Of a stretch of DNA of 64,000 nt, positions 26,018-33,968 are shown piece after piece; the first letter of the stretch is position 1; every line of letters begins with the position of its first letter. The position numbers were made by a program, and so were the translations under genes. The DNA comes from Streptomyces sp. NBC_01669 (GTDB taxonomy: Bacteria; Actinomycetota; Actinomycetes; Streptomycetales; Streptomycetaceae): contig NZ_JAPEQG010000001.1 of assembly GCF_026339735.1 (NCBI RefSeq), positions 5,766,001-5,830,000 on the forward strand, given 5' to 3'. A model generated the notes under the pieces. That model was given only the letters and a program-made list of their open reading frames with translations. It was not told the origin of the DNA and did not search any database.

Positions 26018-26079
26018 GCACGACCACGCGCGCGGCAGTGCTCATGGAACCTCCCCCACGTTCTTGAGGAGCGACAGCA

Positions 26080-26670
26080 ATGCGTAAAAGGGCAAGCGCG
26101 GCCGTAGTCGGCCTGGCGATAGCGGGCGTCTCGATGTTCGCGACGAGCAGCGCCAGCAGCCACGGCTACACCGACAACCCCATCAGCCGCCAGAAGCTCT
26201 GTGCCAACGGCACCGTCACCGACTGCGGCGCCATCCAGTGGGAACCGCAGAGCGTCGAGGCTCCCAAGGGCTTCCCGGCGGCAGGTCCGGCGGACGGCAG
26301 GATCTGCTCCGGCGGCCACGACAACTTCGCCGCGCTGGACGACCCGCGCGGCGGCAACTGGCCCGCCACCAAGGTCACCGCAGGCCAGGGCTTCAGCTTC
26401 CGCTGGCAGTTCACCGCCCAGCACGCCACGACCGACTTCCGGTACTACATCACCAAGAACGGCTGGGACCCCACCAAGCCACTCACCAGGGCGGCGCTTG
26501 AGTCGCAGCCGTTCATGACCGTGCCGTACGGCGGTCAGCGGCCCCCGGCGACCCTGACGCAGCAGGGCACCATCCCCACCCAGAAGACCGGGAAGCACAT
26601 CATTCTCAGCGTCTGGACCATCGCGGACACCGGGAACGCGTTCTATGCGTGCTCCGATGTTCAGTTCTGA
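26080..26670 (+). CDS. AA10 lytic polysaccharide monooxygenase (LpmP-like)
   Basis: A 196-residue secreted LPMO with a GAGGAG ribosome site. A signal peptide of 27 residues ends SASS, leaving His28 as the first mature residue (HGYTDNP), the N-terminal half of the copper histidine brace. The second copper His is His115 (FTAQHATTDF). The C terminus FYACSDVQF carries the typical disulfide Cys and aromatic residue. There is no carbohydrate-binding module, so this is a single-domain form like the small LPMO of the S. lividans cslA locus. It oxidatively cleaves chitin or a related tip glycan. The dre sites upstream suggest DasR control. Confidence 0.93.
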   Translation: MRKRASAAVVGLAIAGVSMFATSSASSHGYTDNPISRQKLCANGTVTDCGAIQWEPQSVEAPKGFPAAGPADGRICSGGHDNFAALDDPRGGNWPATKVTAGQGFSFRWQFTAQHATTDFRYYITKNGWDPTKPLTRAALESQPFMTVPYGGQRPPATLTQQGTIPTQKTGKHIILSVWTIADTGNAFYACSDVQF

Positions 26671-26696
26671 CGTGTAGTCAGTTACCGTGCGGCGCC

Positions 26697-28364
26697 ATGG
26701 GGAGCGCAGGCACCGTAGCGGAGCTCGTACAGCGCCAATGGGGCGACCACCGGCCAGGGTTGAAGCACGAGGACACCGTCCTCAGCCACCACCAGGTCGC
26801 CTCCGGAGCTGCCGTGCGGGCCGCGCTCCTGGCGGATCTGCTGTCGGCGGACAGTGAACCGCACCTCGGGGTACTGCTCGACAACACCCCCGAATTCCCG
26901 CTCTGGCTGAGCGCGGCGGCCCTGGCCGGGGCCGCCGTCGCGGGCATCAACCCGACCCGCCGCGGAGCCGAGCTGGCCCGCGACATCCTGCACACCGACT
27001 GCCAGGTCCTGGTCACCGAGCGCGCACATCTGCCGCTGCTCGACGGGCTCGATCTGCCGGGCGTACGGGTGCTGGTCACCGACACCGACGCGTACACCGC
27101 GCTGCTCGCCGGATATGCCGGGGCGAAGCCGGGCGAGGCGGTGCTCCGGGAGGTCGGGCGCGGGACCCGGATGCTGCTCTACTTCACCTCGGGGTCGACC
27201 GGTGCGCCCAAGGCCGCGATCTGCACCCAGGGGCGACTGGCGGCGGCCGGGCAGTCGCTGGTCGACCACTTCGGGGTGCGGCGCGACGACGTCCACTACA
27301 TCTGCATGCCGATGTTCCACGGCAACGCCGTGATCGCCGACTGGGCCCCCGCGCTGGCGGGCGGCGCCGCGGTCGCCCTGCGCCGCCGGTTCTCGGCCTC
27401 CGGCTTTCTCGACGACGTGCGCACGCACGGGGCCACGTACTTCACCTATGTCGGCCGCGCCGTGCAATACCTGCTGGCCACCCCCGAGCGCCCCGACGAC
27501 CGTGACCATCCGCTGCGGCTCGGATTCGGCACGGAGGCGGGCGCCGTGGACGCGACCCGGTTCCGGGAGCGGTTCGGGGTGCGGCTGGTGGAGGGGTATG
27601 GATCCTCCGAGGGCGGCGCGGCGATCCAGCGGACCCCGGACACCCCGCCGGGCGCTGTCGGCCGGGCGTCCCTGCGCGACGATCTCGCCGTCGTCGACCC
27701 GGGGACCGGTGAGGAGCGGCCTGCGGCGGTCCTCGACGCGCGCGGGCGGCTGCTCAACGGGGACGATGCGATAGGAGAATTGGTCAACCGGGGCCGTACG
27801 CCCTTCGAGGGCTACTGGCGCAACCCGGAGGCGGACGCGGAGCGGGTGCGCGGCGGCTGGTACTGGACCGGGGACCTCTTCTTCCGCGACCCGGCCGGCT
27901 TCCTCTACTTCGCGGGCCGGACGGACGACCGGCTGCGGGTCGACAGCGAGAACCTGGCCGCCGCGATGATCGAGAACATCCTGGCCCGCTGGGCGGACGC
28001 GGCGGCCGTCGCGGTGTACGCGGTGCCGGACCCGGTGGCCGGCGACCAGGTGATGGCGGCGCTGGCGCTGCGCGAGGGGGCGGCCTTCGACCCCGGCGGA
28101 TTCGCCGCGTTCCTGGCGGCCCAATCGGACCTGGGGACGAAGATGGCCCCCCGCTTCGTACGCATCGTCGCGGCGATGCCGGTCACGGCGACGAACAAGG
28201 TGCACCGGGTGGCGCTCCGCCGCGAGGGTTTCCGGAGCGCCGACCCGGTCTGGTGGAACGGGGCCGGCGGACCCTACGAAAGGCTGCGGGGCGCGGAGCT
28301 GGCCGCCCTGCTCGGCGAGTACGAAGCGCACGGGCGTGCCCACCTGGTGTCGTCCGGCGACTGA
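26697..28364 (+). CDS. AMP-dependent acyl-CoA synthetase/ligase
   Basis: A 555-residue member of the ANL superfamily. The ATG at 26697 is likely; the ribosome site is weak. Core motifs are the P-loop LLYFTSGSTGAPKA, GYGSSEGG (A5), YWTGDLFFRDPAGFLYFAGRTDD in two stretches (A7/A8) and the catalytic Lys in TATNKVHRVAL (A10). It would activate a carboxylic acid, probably a fatty or short-chain acid, as acyl-AMP and then acyl-CoA. The substrate is unknown. It stands alone between the LPMO gene and a terminator/tRNA, with no operon partner. Confidence 0.88.
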   Translation: MGSAGTVAELVQRQWGDHRPGLKHEDTVLSHHQVASGAAVRAALLADLLSADSEPHLGVLLDNTPEFPLWLSAAALAGAAVAGINPTRRGAELARDILHTDCQVLVTERAHLPLLDGLDLPGVRVLVTDTDAYTALLAGYAGAKPGEAVLREVGRGTRMLLYFTSGSTGAPKAAICTQGRLAAAGQSLVDHFGVRRDDVHYICMPMFHGNAVIADWAPALAGGAAVALRRRFSASGFLDDVRTHGATYFTYVGRAVQYLLATPERPDDRDHPLRLGFGTEAGAVDATRFRERFGVRLVEGYGSSEGGAAIQRTPDTPPGAVGRASLRDDLAVVDPGTGEERPAAVLDARGRLLNGDDAIGELVNRGRTPFEGYWRNPEADAERVRGGWYWTGDLFFRDPAGFLYFAGRTDDRLRVDSENLAAAMIENILARWADAAAVAVYAVPDPVAGDQVMAALALREGAAFDPGGFAAFLAAQSDLGTKMAPRFVRIVAAMPVTATNKVHRVALRREGFRSADPVWWNGAGGPYERLRGAELAALLGEYEAHGRAHLVSSGD

Positions 28365-28435
28365 GGACGACACGGTTGACGGTTGTCCGGTACGCCTGCG
28401 TGACACGCGTGTACGGAGCGGCGGACCGCGAAAAC

Positions 28436-28477
28436 CGCCCAGGGCGGTCCACGCGTGTACGTGAACCGCCCTGGGCG
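28436..28477. terminator. Bidirectional terminator between acyl-CoA ligase and tRNA-Lys copy 2
   Basis: CGCCCAGGGCGGT (28436-28448) pairs perfectly over 13 bp with ACCGCCCTGGGCG (28465-28477), enclosing a 16-nt loop. The genes on both sides converge on it. Confidence 0.8.
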
Positions 28478-28484
28478 TTGTCTG

Positions 28485-28558
28485 TGCGCCGCCAGGGACT
28501 CGAACCCCGGACCCGCTGATTAAGAGTCAGCTGCTCTAACCAACTGAGCTAGCGGCGC
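28485..28558 (-). tRNA. tRNA-Lys (anticodon CTT), copy 2
   Basis: The sequence is identical to the copy at 22377-22450, with the same cloverleaf and anticodon loop CTCTTAA. The 5' flank GTCAGCAG is also shared by all three copies. Confidence 0.97.
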
Positions 28559-28620
28559 CTGCTGACACGAAAATAATACCTGGTCCTCAGGGGTGCTGAT
28601 GACACGTGCCGACCAGGGGC

Positions 28621-29379
28621 CTAGAGGGCCAGTGACAGCAGGACCGGAGCGGCCCGCCGGTTCAGCGTGTCCGCCGCCGCGCGCAGCCGGTGAGCGTGCT
28701 CGATGGGCAGCGACAGCGCCAGGCAGCCGGCCGAGGAGCCCGCCGTGAGCGGCACGGCCGCGCAGACGGTGCCCACCGCGTACTCCTGGAGGTCGAGCAC
28801 CGGGACTGTCGCCGGCTGGCTGTCCAGCTTGGAGAAGAGGACCTTCTCGCTGGTGATGGTGCGCGAGGTGAGCCGGGCGATCTTGTGGCGCGAGAGATGG
28901 TCGCGGCGGCCGTTCTGGTCGAGCTGGGTCAGCAGGCACTTGCCGATCGCGCTGGCGTGTGCGGCGGACCGGAAGTCCACCCACTCGTTGACCGCGGGGG
29001 TGTGCGGACCGTCGGCGTACTGCGTGACCCGGATCTCGCCGTCAACGTACCGGCTTATGTACACCGCGGCGCCGACCGAGTCGCGCAGCTGGTCCAGGAT
29101 CTGCTGGAGCTTGTTCTCCAGTGCCTGCCTGCGGGCGGCGCCGGAGCCGAGCAGCAGGAGTGAGGCGCCGATCACATAGGCGCCGTCGGACACCTGCTCG
29201 ACGTAGCCCTCGCGGCGCAGCGTCAGCAGCAGTGGGGCGAGATGCCCCACCGGCAGTCCCGTCTCCCGGGAGATCTGGGTGTCCGTTACACCGGTGCCGT
29301 GCTTGGAGACCGTTTCGAGAACACGAAGGGCGTACTGCACCGAGTGGAACGGTGCGGTCGGTTCGGGCTTCAACGCCAC
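28621..29379 (-). CDS. IclR-family transcriptional regulator
   Basis: A 252-residue protein starting at the GTG at 29377-29379, chosen because GGGGGGAAA lies just upstream; a longer frame extends to 29433. The N-terminal helix-turn-helix is VTDTQISRETGLPVGHLAPLLLTL. The IclR effector domain follows, with SAHASAIGKCLL and the closing LSLPIEHAHRLRAA. IclR regulators bind small organic acids or aromatics. The gene follows the ehu transporter operon on the same strand but a terminator hairpin separates them, so it likely has its own promoter. It may control the ehu genes. Confidence 0.88.
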   Translation of the reverse strand: MALKPEPTAPFHSVQYALRVLETVSKHGTGVTDTQISRETGLPVGHLAPLLLTLRREGYVEQVSDGAYVIGASLLLLGSGAARRQALENKLQQILDQLRDSVGAAVYISRYVDGEIRVTQYADGPHTPAVNEWVDFRSAAHASAIGKCLLTQLDQNGRRDHLSRHKIARLTSRTITSEKVLFSKLDSQPATVPVLDLQEYAVGTVCAAVPLTAGSSAGCLALSLPIEHAHRLRAAADTLNRRAAPVLLSLAL

Positions 29380-29467
29380 GGTTTCCCCCCACCAGGTTGT
29401 GACCGCAAGCTTTTGCACCACGATAGCCGCCAAGAGCCGTTCGGTGGGGGCCTGTTGATGACTTCTC

Positions 29468-29500
29468 GGTGCGCCCCGGCGCTGTCAGCTGGGGCGCACC
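29468..29500 (-). terminator. Terminator after the ehu operon
   Basis: GGTGCGCCCC (29468-29477) and GGGGCGCACC (29491-29500) form a perfect 10-bp stem with a 13-nt loop, about 47 bp after the ehuA stop on the minus strand. Confidence 0.65.
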
Positions 29501-29502
29501 CG

Positions 29503-29518
29503 TCTGGCATATGCCAGA
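29503..29518. promoter_or_regulatory. Perfect 16-bp palindrome, possible IclR operator
   Basis: TCTGGCATATGCCAGA is fully symmetrical without a spacer. It is in the AT-richer gap between ehuA and the IclR gene, about 125 bp upstream of the regulator start. A full palindrome of this length is unlikely by chance, and IclR proteins bind palindromes and often autoregulate. Confidence 0.4.
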
Positions 29519-29546
29519 GTCAATGATAAATCGATGGACGGCGAGG

Positions 29547-30377
29547 TCACAGCACCGCGTCGAGGAAATCGCGCGTACGTTCATGTTCGGGAGCTGTGAA
29601 GATTTTTTCCGGCGGACCGGCCTCCACCACCCGCCCTGCGTCGAACATCAGCACCTTCTCCGAGACGTCACGGGCGAAATTCATCTCGTGGGTCACGCAG
29701 AGCATGGTGATGTCGGTGGTCCGGGCGATGTCGGACAGCAGGTCCAGCACGCCCGCCACCAGCTCCGGGTCGAGCGCGGACGTCACCTCGTCCAGCAGCA
29801 GGATCTCCGGCCGCATCGCCAGCGCCCGGGCGATCGCCACCCGCTGCTGCTGGCCGCCGGAGAGCTGGGACGGGTGCGCGTCGATCTTCCCGGCCAGCCC
29901 GACCAGGTCGAGCAGCTCGCGCGCGCGGCTCTCCGCCTCGTCCCGGTCCATGCCCAGCACGCTGATCGGCGCCTCGGTGATGTTCTGCAGCACCTTCATG
30001 TTCGGGAACAGATTGAACTGCTGGAAGACCATCCCGATCTTCTTCCGGGCCTCGCGCAGATGCTTCTCACCCGCTGGCTTCAGGCCGCCGTCCGGCGTCC
30101 GGACATGGGACAACGGCGCGCCGTCCACCCAGATCACGCCGCCGCTCACCTTCTCCAGCGTCATCAGGAGCCGCAGGATCGTGGTCTTTCCCGAGCCGCT
30201 CGGCCCGATCAGCGTGACGTGCTCGCCGCGCCGCACCGAGAAGTCCAGCTCGTCGAGGACGACATGGTCGCCGTACCGCTTGACCACGCGGTCGAAGCGG
30301 ACCAGGGCGTCCGTGCCCGCGGCGTCCTCGGGCGCTGCGGCCGCCGTCTTCTGCAGGGGGAGAGGTTCAGTGGCCAA
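29547..30377 (-). CDS. ehuA: Ectoine/hydroxyectoine-type ABC transporter ATPase EhuA
   Basis: A 276-residue ATPase of the polar amino-acid uptake class. It has Walker A GPSGSGKTT (about residues 59-67), signature LSGGQQQR, Walker B ILLLDEVTSALD and H-loop CVTHEM. Features typical of EhuA are the long insert GEKHLREARKKIGMVFQQFN and the phrase LLMTLEKVSGG. A 25-residue Ala/Pro N-terminal extension precedes the domain. It is the last gene of the transporter operon and overlaps ehuD by 11 bp. Assignment to ectoines rather than another amino acid rests mainly on EhuB/EhuA resemblance. Confidence 0.82.
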   Translation of the reverse strand: MATEPLPLQKTAAAAPEDAAGTDALVRFDRVVKRYGDHVVLDELDFSVRRGEHVTLIGPSGSGKTTILRLLMTLEKVSGGVIWVDGAPLSHVRTPDGGLKPAGEKHLREARKKIGMVFQQFNLFPNMKVLQNITEAPISVLGMDRDEAESRARELLDLVGLAGKIDAHPSQLSGGQQQRVAIARALAMRPEILLLDEVTSALDPELVAGVLDLLSDIARTTDITMLCVTHEMNFARDVSEKVLMFDAGRVVEAGPPEKIFTAPEHERTRDFLDAVL

Positions 30378-31008
30378 GGCGCTTCTCCAGCTTTCTCATC
30401 AGCAGTGAGGTGGGGTAGCTCGCGACCAGGAAGACCAGTCCGGCGAGCGTGAATGCCTCGGTGTACGCGAAGTGGTCGGCCCCGTACCTGCGGGCCTCGA
30501 AGACCATTTCCTGCACGGTGATCACGGCGAGGAACGGGGTCTCCTTGAACATCGAGATCGCATAGTTGCCGAGGGCGGGCAGCACCTTGCGTACCGCCTG
30601 CGGCAGGACCACGGCCTGCCAGGTCCGCCGCGGCGACAGCGAGAGCGCCCGGCAGGCCTCCCACTGGCCCTTCGGCACACCGTCGATCCCGGCGCGGTAC
30701 ACCTCGGAGGTGTAGGCGGCGTAGTGGATACCCAGCACCACGATGCCGATGGTCAGCGGCTCCACCGAGGTGAAAAAAGCTGCCGCGCCCACCAGCTGGA
30801 CCAGCAGCGGGGTGGACCGGATGAACTCCATGACAGCCCGCACCGGCACCGTCACGAACCGGCTCGGCGCCCGCCCGGCGACCGCGACGGCCAGCCCGAG
30901 GACGGCCGCGACGAGCGTGCCGAGCACCGTCGCCAGCAGCGTGACCTCGAACCCACGCAGGACCAGGGGCAGGACGTCGCCCGCGGCGTTCCAGTCGAAG
31001 CCGTTCAC
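30367..31008 (-). CDS. ehuD: Ectoine-type ABC transporter permease EhuD
   Basis: A 213-residue His/Glu/Gln/Arg/opine-class permease with about five helices. The EAA-type loop is EACRALSLSPRRTWQAVVLPQAV. GTG start at 31006-31008, overlapping the ehuC stop by 4 bp (GTGA). The arrangement of two short permeases in tandem after the binding protein is the standard polar-amino-acid importer layout. It pairs with EhuC as the channel. Confidence 0.8.
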   Translation of the reverse strand: MNGFDWNAAGDVLPLVLRGFEVTLLATVLGTLVAAVLGLAVAVAGRAPSRFVTVPVRAVMEFIRSTPLLVQLVGAAAFFTSVEPLTIGIVVLGIHYAAYTSEVYRAGIDGVPKGQWEACRALSLSPRRTWQAVVLPQAVRKVLPALGNYAISMFKETPFLAVITVQEMVFEARRYGADHFAYTEAFTLAGLVFLVASYPTSLLMRKLEKRLGH

Positions 31009-31745
31009 CGGGCACCTCCGGCGGTCGTCGCCACGGCGTCCACCGCGGAGCGGGTGCGCAGCAGGGAGCCCGCGCCGGTCGGCAGTCCGAGCCGCCGCTT
31101 GGCGGTCCGCTCGAGCAGGTTCATCAGCAGGGTCAGCGCGTACGCGAGGACGAAGTAGACCGCCAGCAGGGTCAGATACGCCGTGAGGGTCTCACCGGTA
31201 CGGTCGCGCAGCTGCTGGATCACGGTCATCAGATCGGCCGCGGAGATCAGCCACAGCAGCGGCGTGCACTTCAGCAGCTGGATCAGCAGATTGGTGAAGG
31301 GCGGAATCATCTGCACCCAGGCCTGCGGCAGGATCACCTTCCGCATCCGCTGGACCGGTGTCAGGTTCAGTGCGACGGCGGCTTCGTGCTGGGCACGCGG
31401 TACGGAGTTGATGGCGCCGCGCACCACCTCGGAGCCGTACGCCCCGTAGTTGAGGCCGAACGCGACGACGCCGCAGAGCAGCGGCGTCAGTTCGTACCCG
31501 GTCAGCGGCGGCATCGCGTAGTACAGCCAGAACAGCTGGATGTAGAGGGAGGTGCCGCGGAAGAACTCCACGACCACCCGGGACACACCGCGCACGGCAA
31601 GCATCGGGCTGATGGCCATCAGCCCGAGGACGAACGACAGGAGCAGGGCGAGCAGCGAGCCCAGCACCGTGGCCTGAAGGGTGACCCACAGCCCCGACCG
31701 GAGCTGGGGGAGATTGTCGGAGAGGGCGGAGAAGAAGTCGCTCAT
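31005..31745 (-). CDS. ehuC: Ectoine-type ABC transporter permease EhuC
   Basis: A 246-residue permease from the ATG at 31743-31745; a longer upstream frame has no typical sequence. It has about five membrane helices and the loop HEAAVALNLTPVQRMRKVILPQA. The cytosolic tail after the last helix is about 30 residues. It lies 37 bp after the ehuB stop and couples to ehuD through a GTGA overlap. Confidence 0.8.
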   Translation of the reverse strand: MSDFFSALSDNLPQLRSGLWVTLQATVLGSLLALLLSFVLGLMAISPMLAVRGVSRVVVEFFRGTSLYIQLFWLYYAMPPLTGYELTPLLCGVVAFGLNYGAYGSEVVRGAINSVPRAQHEAAVALNLTPVQRMRKVILPQAWVQMIPPFTNLLIQLLKCTPLLWLISAADLMTVIQQLRDRTGETLTAYLTLLAVYFVLAYALTLLMNLLERTAKRRLGLPTGAGSLLRTRSAVDAVATTAGGAR

Positions 31746-31782
31746 GCGGCGCTGCCCGTCCCTGTCGGCGTGGCCGGTCCCG

Positions 31783-32685
31783 TCAGCCCTTGCACAGATC
31801 CGCCGTCCGCAGCGTGGCCGGCGGGAGCTCGGTGGCGCCGAAGCCGTACTCCTGGAGCAGCTCCACATAGCGTGAGCTGTCGGACACGATCTTCTTCAGT
31901 TCGCGGTTGAAGGAGTCCCGCAGGTCCTCGTTGCCCTTGCGGAAGACGGCGCCGCCGGGGCTGTACTGCTTCTTTCCGTCGAGCTCCGGCAGGAACGCCT
32001 CGGTGACCTCGGTGCCCGGGTTGGTCTTCGCGAGCCAGCGCAGCGAGATTCCGGTGAGCAGGAAGGCGTCGATCCTGCCGCCCCTGACCGCGTCGGCGCC
32101 GTCCTGCGGCTTCTGCAGCGTCTTGATCTTCTCCTTCGAGATGCCCGCGCCCTCGGCGTACGAGCCCTCGACCGCACCCGACATCACACCGACGGTGATA
32201 CCGGCGGCCTTCGCCGACGCCAGGTCCGTTACCTTCTTCGGGTTGCCCTTCTTCACCATCAGCGCGGTCGGCGAGATGAACTCCGGCTCGGAGAAAAGGG
32301 CGTTGGCGCAGCGCTCGGGGGTGATCGCCATGCCCGCGCTGACCACGTCGTACTTTCCGGCCTGCAGCCCGGGAATCAGCCCGTCCCACTCGGAGAGGGT
32401 GGGCTTCAGCTCCTCGACCCCGAGCGCCTTGAAGATCTCCCGGTGCAGGGTCGGCGCCTCACCCTTGAGCTCCTTGCCCTCCAGGTAGCCGTACGGGGCC
32501 TCGTTGGCGTACGCGACCCGGACGAAGCCCTGCTTGCGGAGCTTGTCGAGCGCCCCCGCGCCGTCCGTGCCACCGGAGGCGGTCTTGCTGCACGCCGCGA
32601 GCGCGCCGGGCACGACGAGCAGGCCGCCCACGGCTGTTGAGCGGCTGAGAAAGCCCCGGCGGGACAGGTTCGGGAAGTCGGCCAT
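31783..32685 (-). CDS. ehuB: Ectoine/hydroxyectoine-binding lipoprotein EhuB
   Basis: A 300-residue binding protein. The ATG at 32683-32685 has AGGAG upstream. The signal has a twin-arginine motif (SRRGFLS) and a lipobox, LAAC, implying a Tat-exported lipoprotein. The mature domain carries EhuB hallmarks: RVAYANEAPYGYLEG, GEAPTLHREIFKALG, LIPGLQAGKYDVVSAGM and ITPERC. It belongs to the SBP_bac_3 family. EhuB captures ectoine and hydroxyectoine for use as compatible solutes or as carbon and nitrogen sources. It heads the four-gene importer set. Confidence 0.85.
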   Translation of the reverse strand: MADFPNLSRRGFLSRSTAVGGLLVVPGALAACSKTASGGTDGAGALDKLRKQGFVRVAYANEAPYGYLEGKELKGEAPTLHREIFKALGVEELKPTLSEWDGLIPGLQAGKYDVVSAGMAITPERCANALFSEPEFISPTALMVKKGNPKKVTDLASAKAAGITVGVMSGAVEGSYAEGAGISKEKIKTLQKPQDGADAVRGGRIDAFLLTGISLRWLAKTNPGTEVTEAFLPELDGKKQYSPGGAVFRKGNEDLRDSFNRELKKIVSDSSRYVELLQEYGFGATELPPATLRTADLCKG

Positions 32686-32810
32686 GGTGTGCAATCTCCT
32701 GGAACGGACGAACAGTTCGGACAGGGGGAACGCCTGCCCGATCCCGTGCGTCTATGCAGGAAGCGGCCCGGTGTGACCGAACGGTGTCCGGAAGGTGACC
32801 TTGCCGTGTC

Positions 32811-33800
32811 TCAATGCGCAGACGTGTCAACGCCGTTCGGGGCTCCGGGGACATCCGATGAGGGAACGTATCCGCGCCGCTTGTCGACCACGTTCGGCAA
32901 CGGCTCCCCGGCCGCCCACCGTTCGTACATCTCCACGAACTGCTCGCCCAGCCGGTCCCGCCAGCCCACGGTGTCGCCGCTCATGTGCGGGGAGACGATC
33001 AGCCCCGGTACGTCCCACAGTTCACTGCCCGGAGCGAGCGGCTCGTGCTGGAAGACGTCGAGCGCCGCGCCCGCGATCCACCGTCGGCGCAGCGCGTCGG
33101 CGAGATCGTCCTCGACGACCATGGGACCTCGCCCCACATTGATGAAGCGGGCCGAAGGCTGCATCAGCCCGAAGAACCGCGCGTCGAACATCCCGCGCGT
33201 CCGTTCCGTCAGGGGCGCCGCGCAGATCACCCAGTCGGCGAGCGCCGCCAGCCGGTCCAGATCATCGGCGCCATGGATGGTGCGCCGCGCCGTACGCCCC
33301 ACGAGGGCCACCTGGACGCCCAGTGCGTTGAGCAGCCGGGTGATCTCCCGGCCGATCGGCCCGGCCCCGACAACGACCGCGCGGGTGCCCGCGAGCTGCT
33401 GCGACTCGCGGTGGTGCCAGCGTCGCCGGCGCTGCAGCTCCAGCGTGCCGGGAACGTCCTTGGCGAACGCGAGCACCAGGCCCAGCACGTACTCGGCGAT
33501 CGGCTGCTCGAAGATGCCCCGCGCGTTGGTCAGCACGGTGTCGGACCCGGCCAGCTCCGGGCAGAGCAGCCGGTCCACTCCCGCGCTGGCCGTATGCACC
33601 CACCGGGGCCGCGGTCCGTCGCCGGGCCAGGCGGCGCGTACCGCGTCGGAGGTGAAGTCCCACACGAGCAGGGCGTCGGCGTGCGGCAGCTCCGCGGCGA
33701 GGCCGGCCTCGTCCACGGAGCGGATCCGGACCCGACCGGTCAGCCGGCCGAGGCGCGGCGGCGGGGCGGCGTCCAGTACGAGGAGGGTGGGCTCTGACAT
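32811..33800 (-). CDS. D-2-hydroxyacid dehydrogenase (NAD-binding)
   Basis: A 329-residue enzyme of the D-isomer 2-hydroxyacid dehydrogenase family. The nucleotide motif GAGPIG is at residues 145-150. The catalytic triad is Arg224 (NVGRGPMV), Glu253 (DVFQHEPL) and His272 (SPHMSGDT). It reduces a 2-keto acid or the reverse; specificity is not clear. It lies 125 bp upstream of ehuB on the same strand and may be the first gene of that operon. It is divergent from the EutA-like gene, and its product may act on a catabolite of the imported solute. Confidence 0.88.
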   Translation of the reverse strand: MSEPTLLVLDAAPPPRLGRLTGRVRIRSVDEAGLAAELPHADALLVWDFTSDAVRAAWPGDGPRPRWVHTASAGVDRLLCPELAGSDTVLTNARGIFEQPIAEYVLGLVLAFAKDVPGTLELQRRRRWHHRESQQLAGTRAVVVGAGPIGREITRLLNALGVQVALVGRTARRTIHGADDLDRLAALADWVICAAPLTERTRGMFDARFFGLMQPSARFINVGRGPMVVEDDLADALRRRWIAGAALDVFQHEPLAPGSELWDVPGLIVSPHMSGDTVGWRDRLGEQFVEMYERWAAGEPLPNVVDKRRGYVPSSDVPGAPNGVDTSAH

Positions 33801-33968
33801 CAGGGAGTGGTCGCCTCGTCAACGTCTGAGATGTACGGATTGACCACGCTCGCACCCGGGTCCGCGCCCGTCAACGCCAAGGTCGGCAGGGGTGCGGGCG
33901 GTGGAGGAATACTGGGCGGAGGGGAGGGCAGCGGCAGTACAGCGGTCCAGCAGTGCAGGAGGGTGAAT

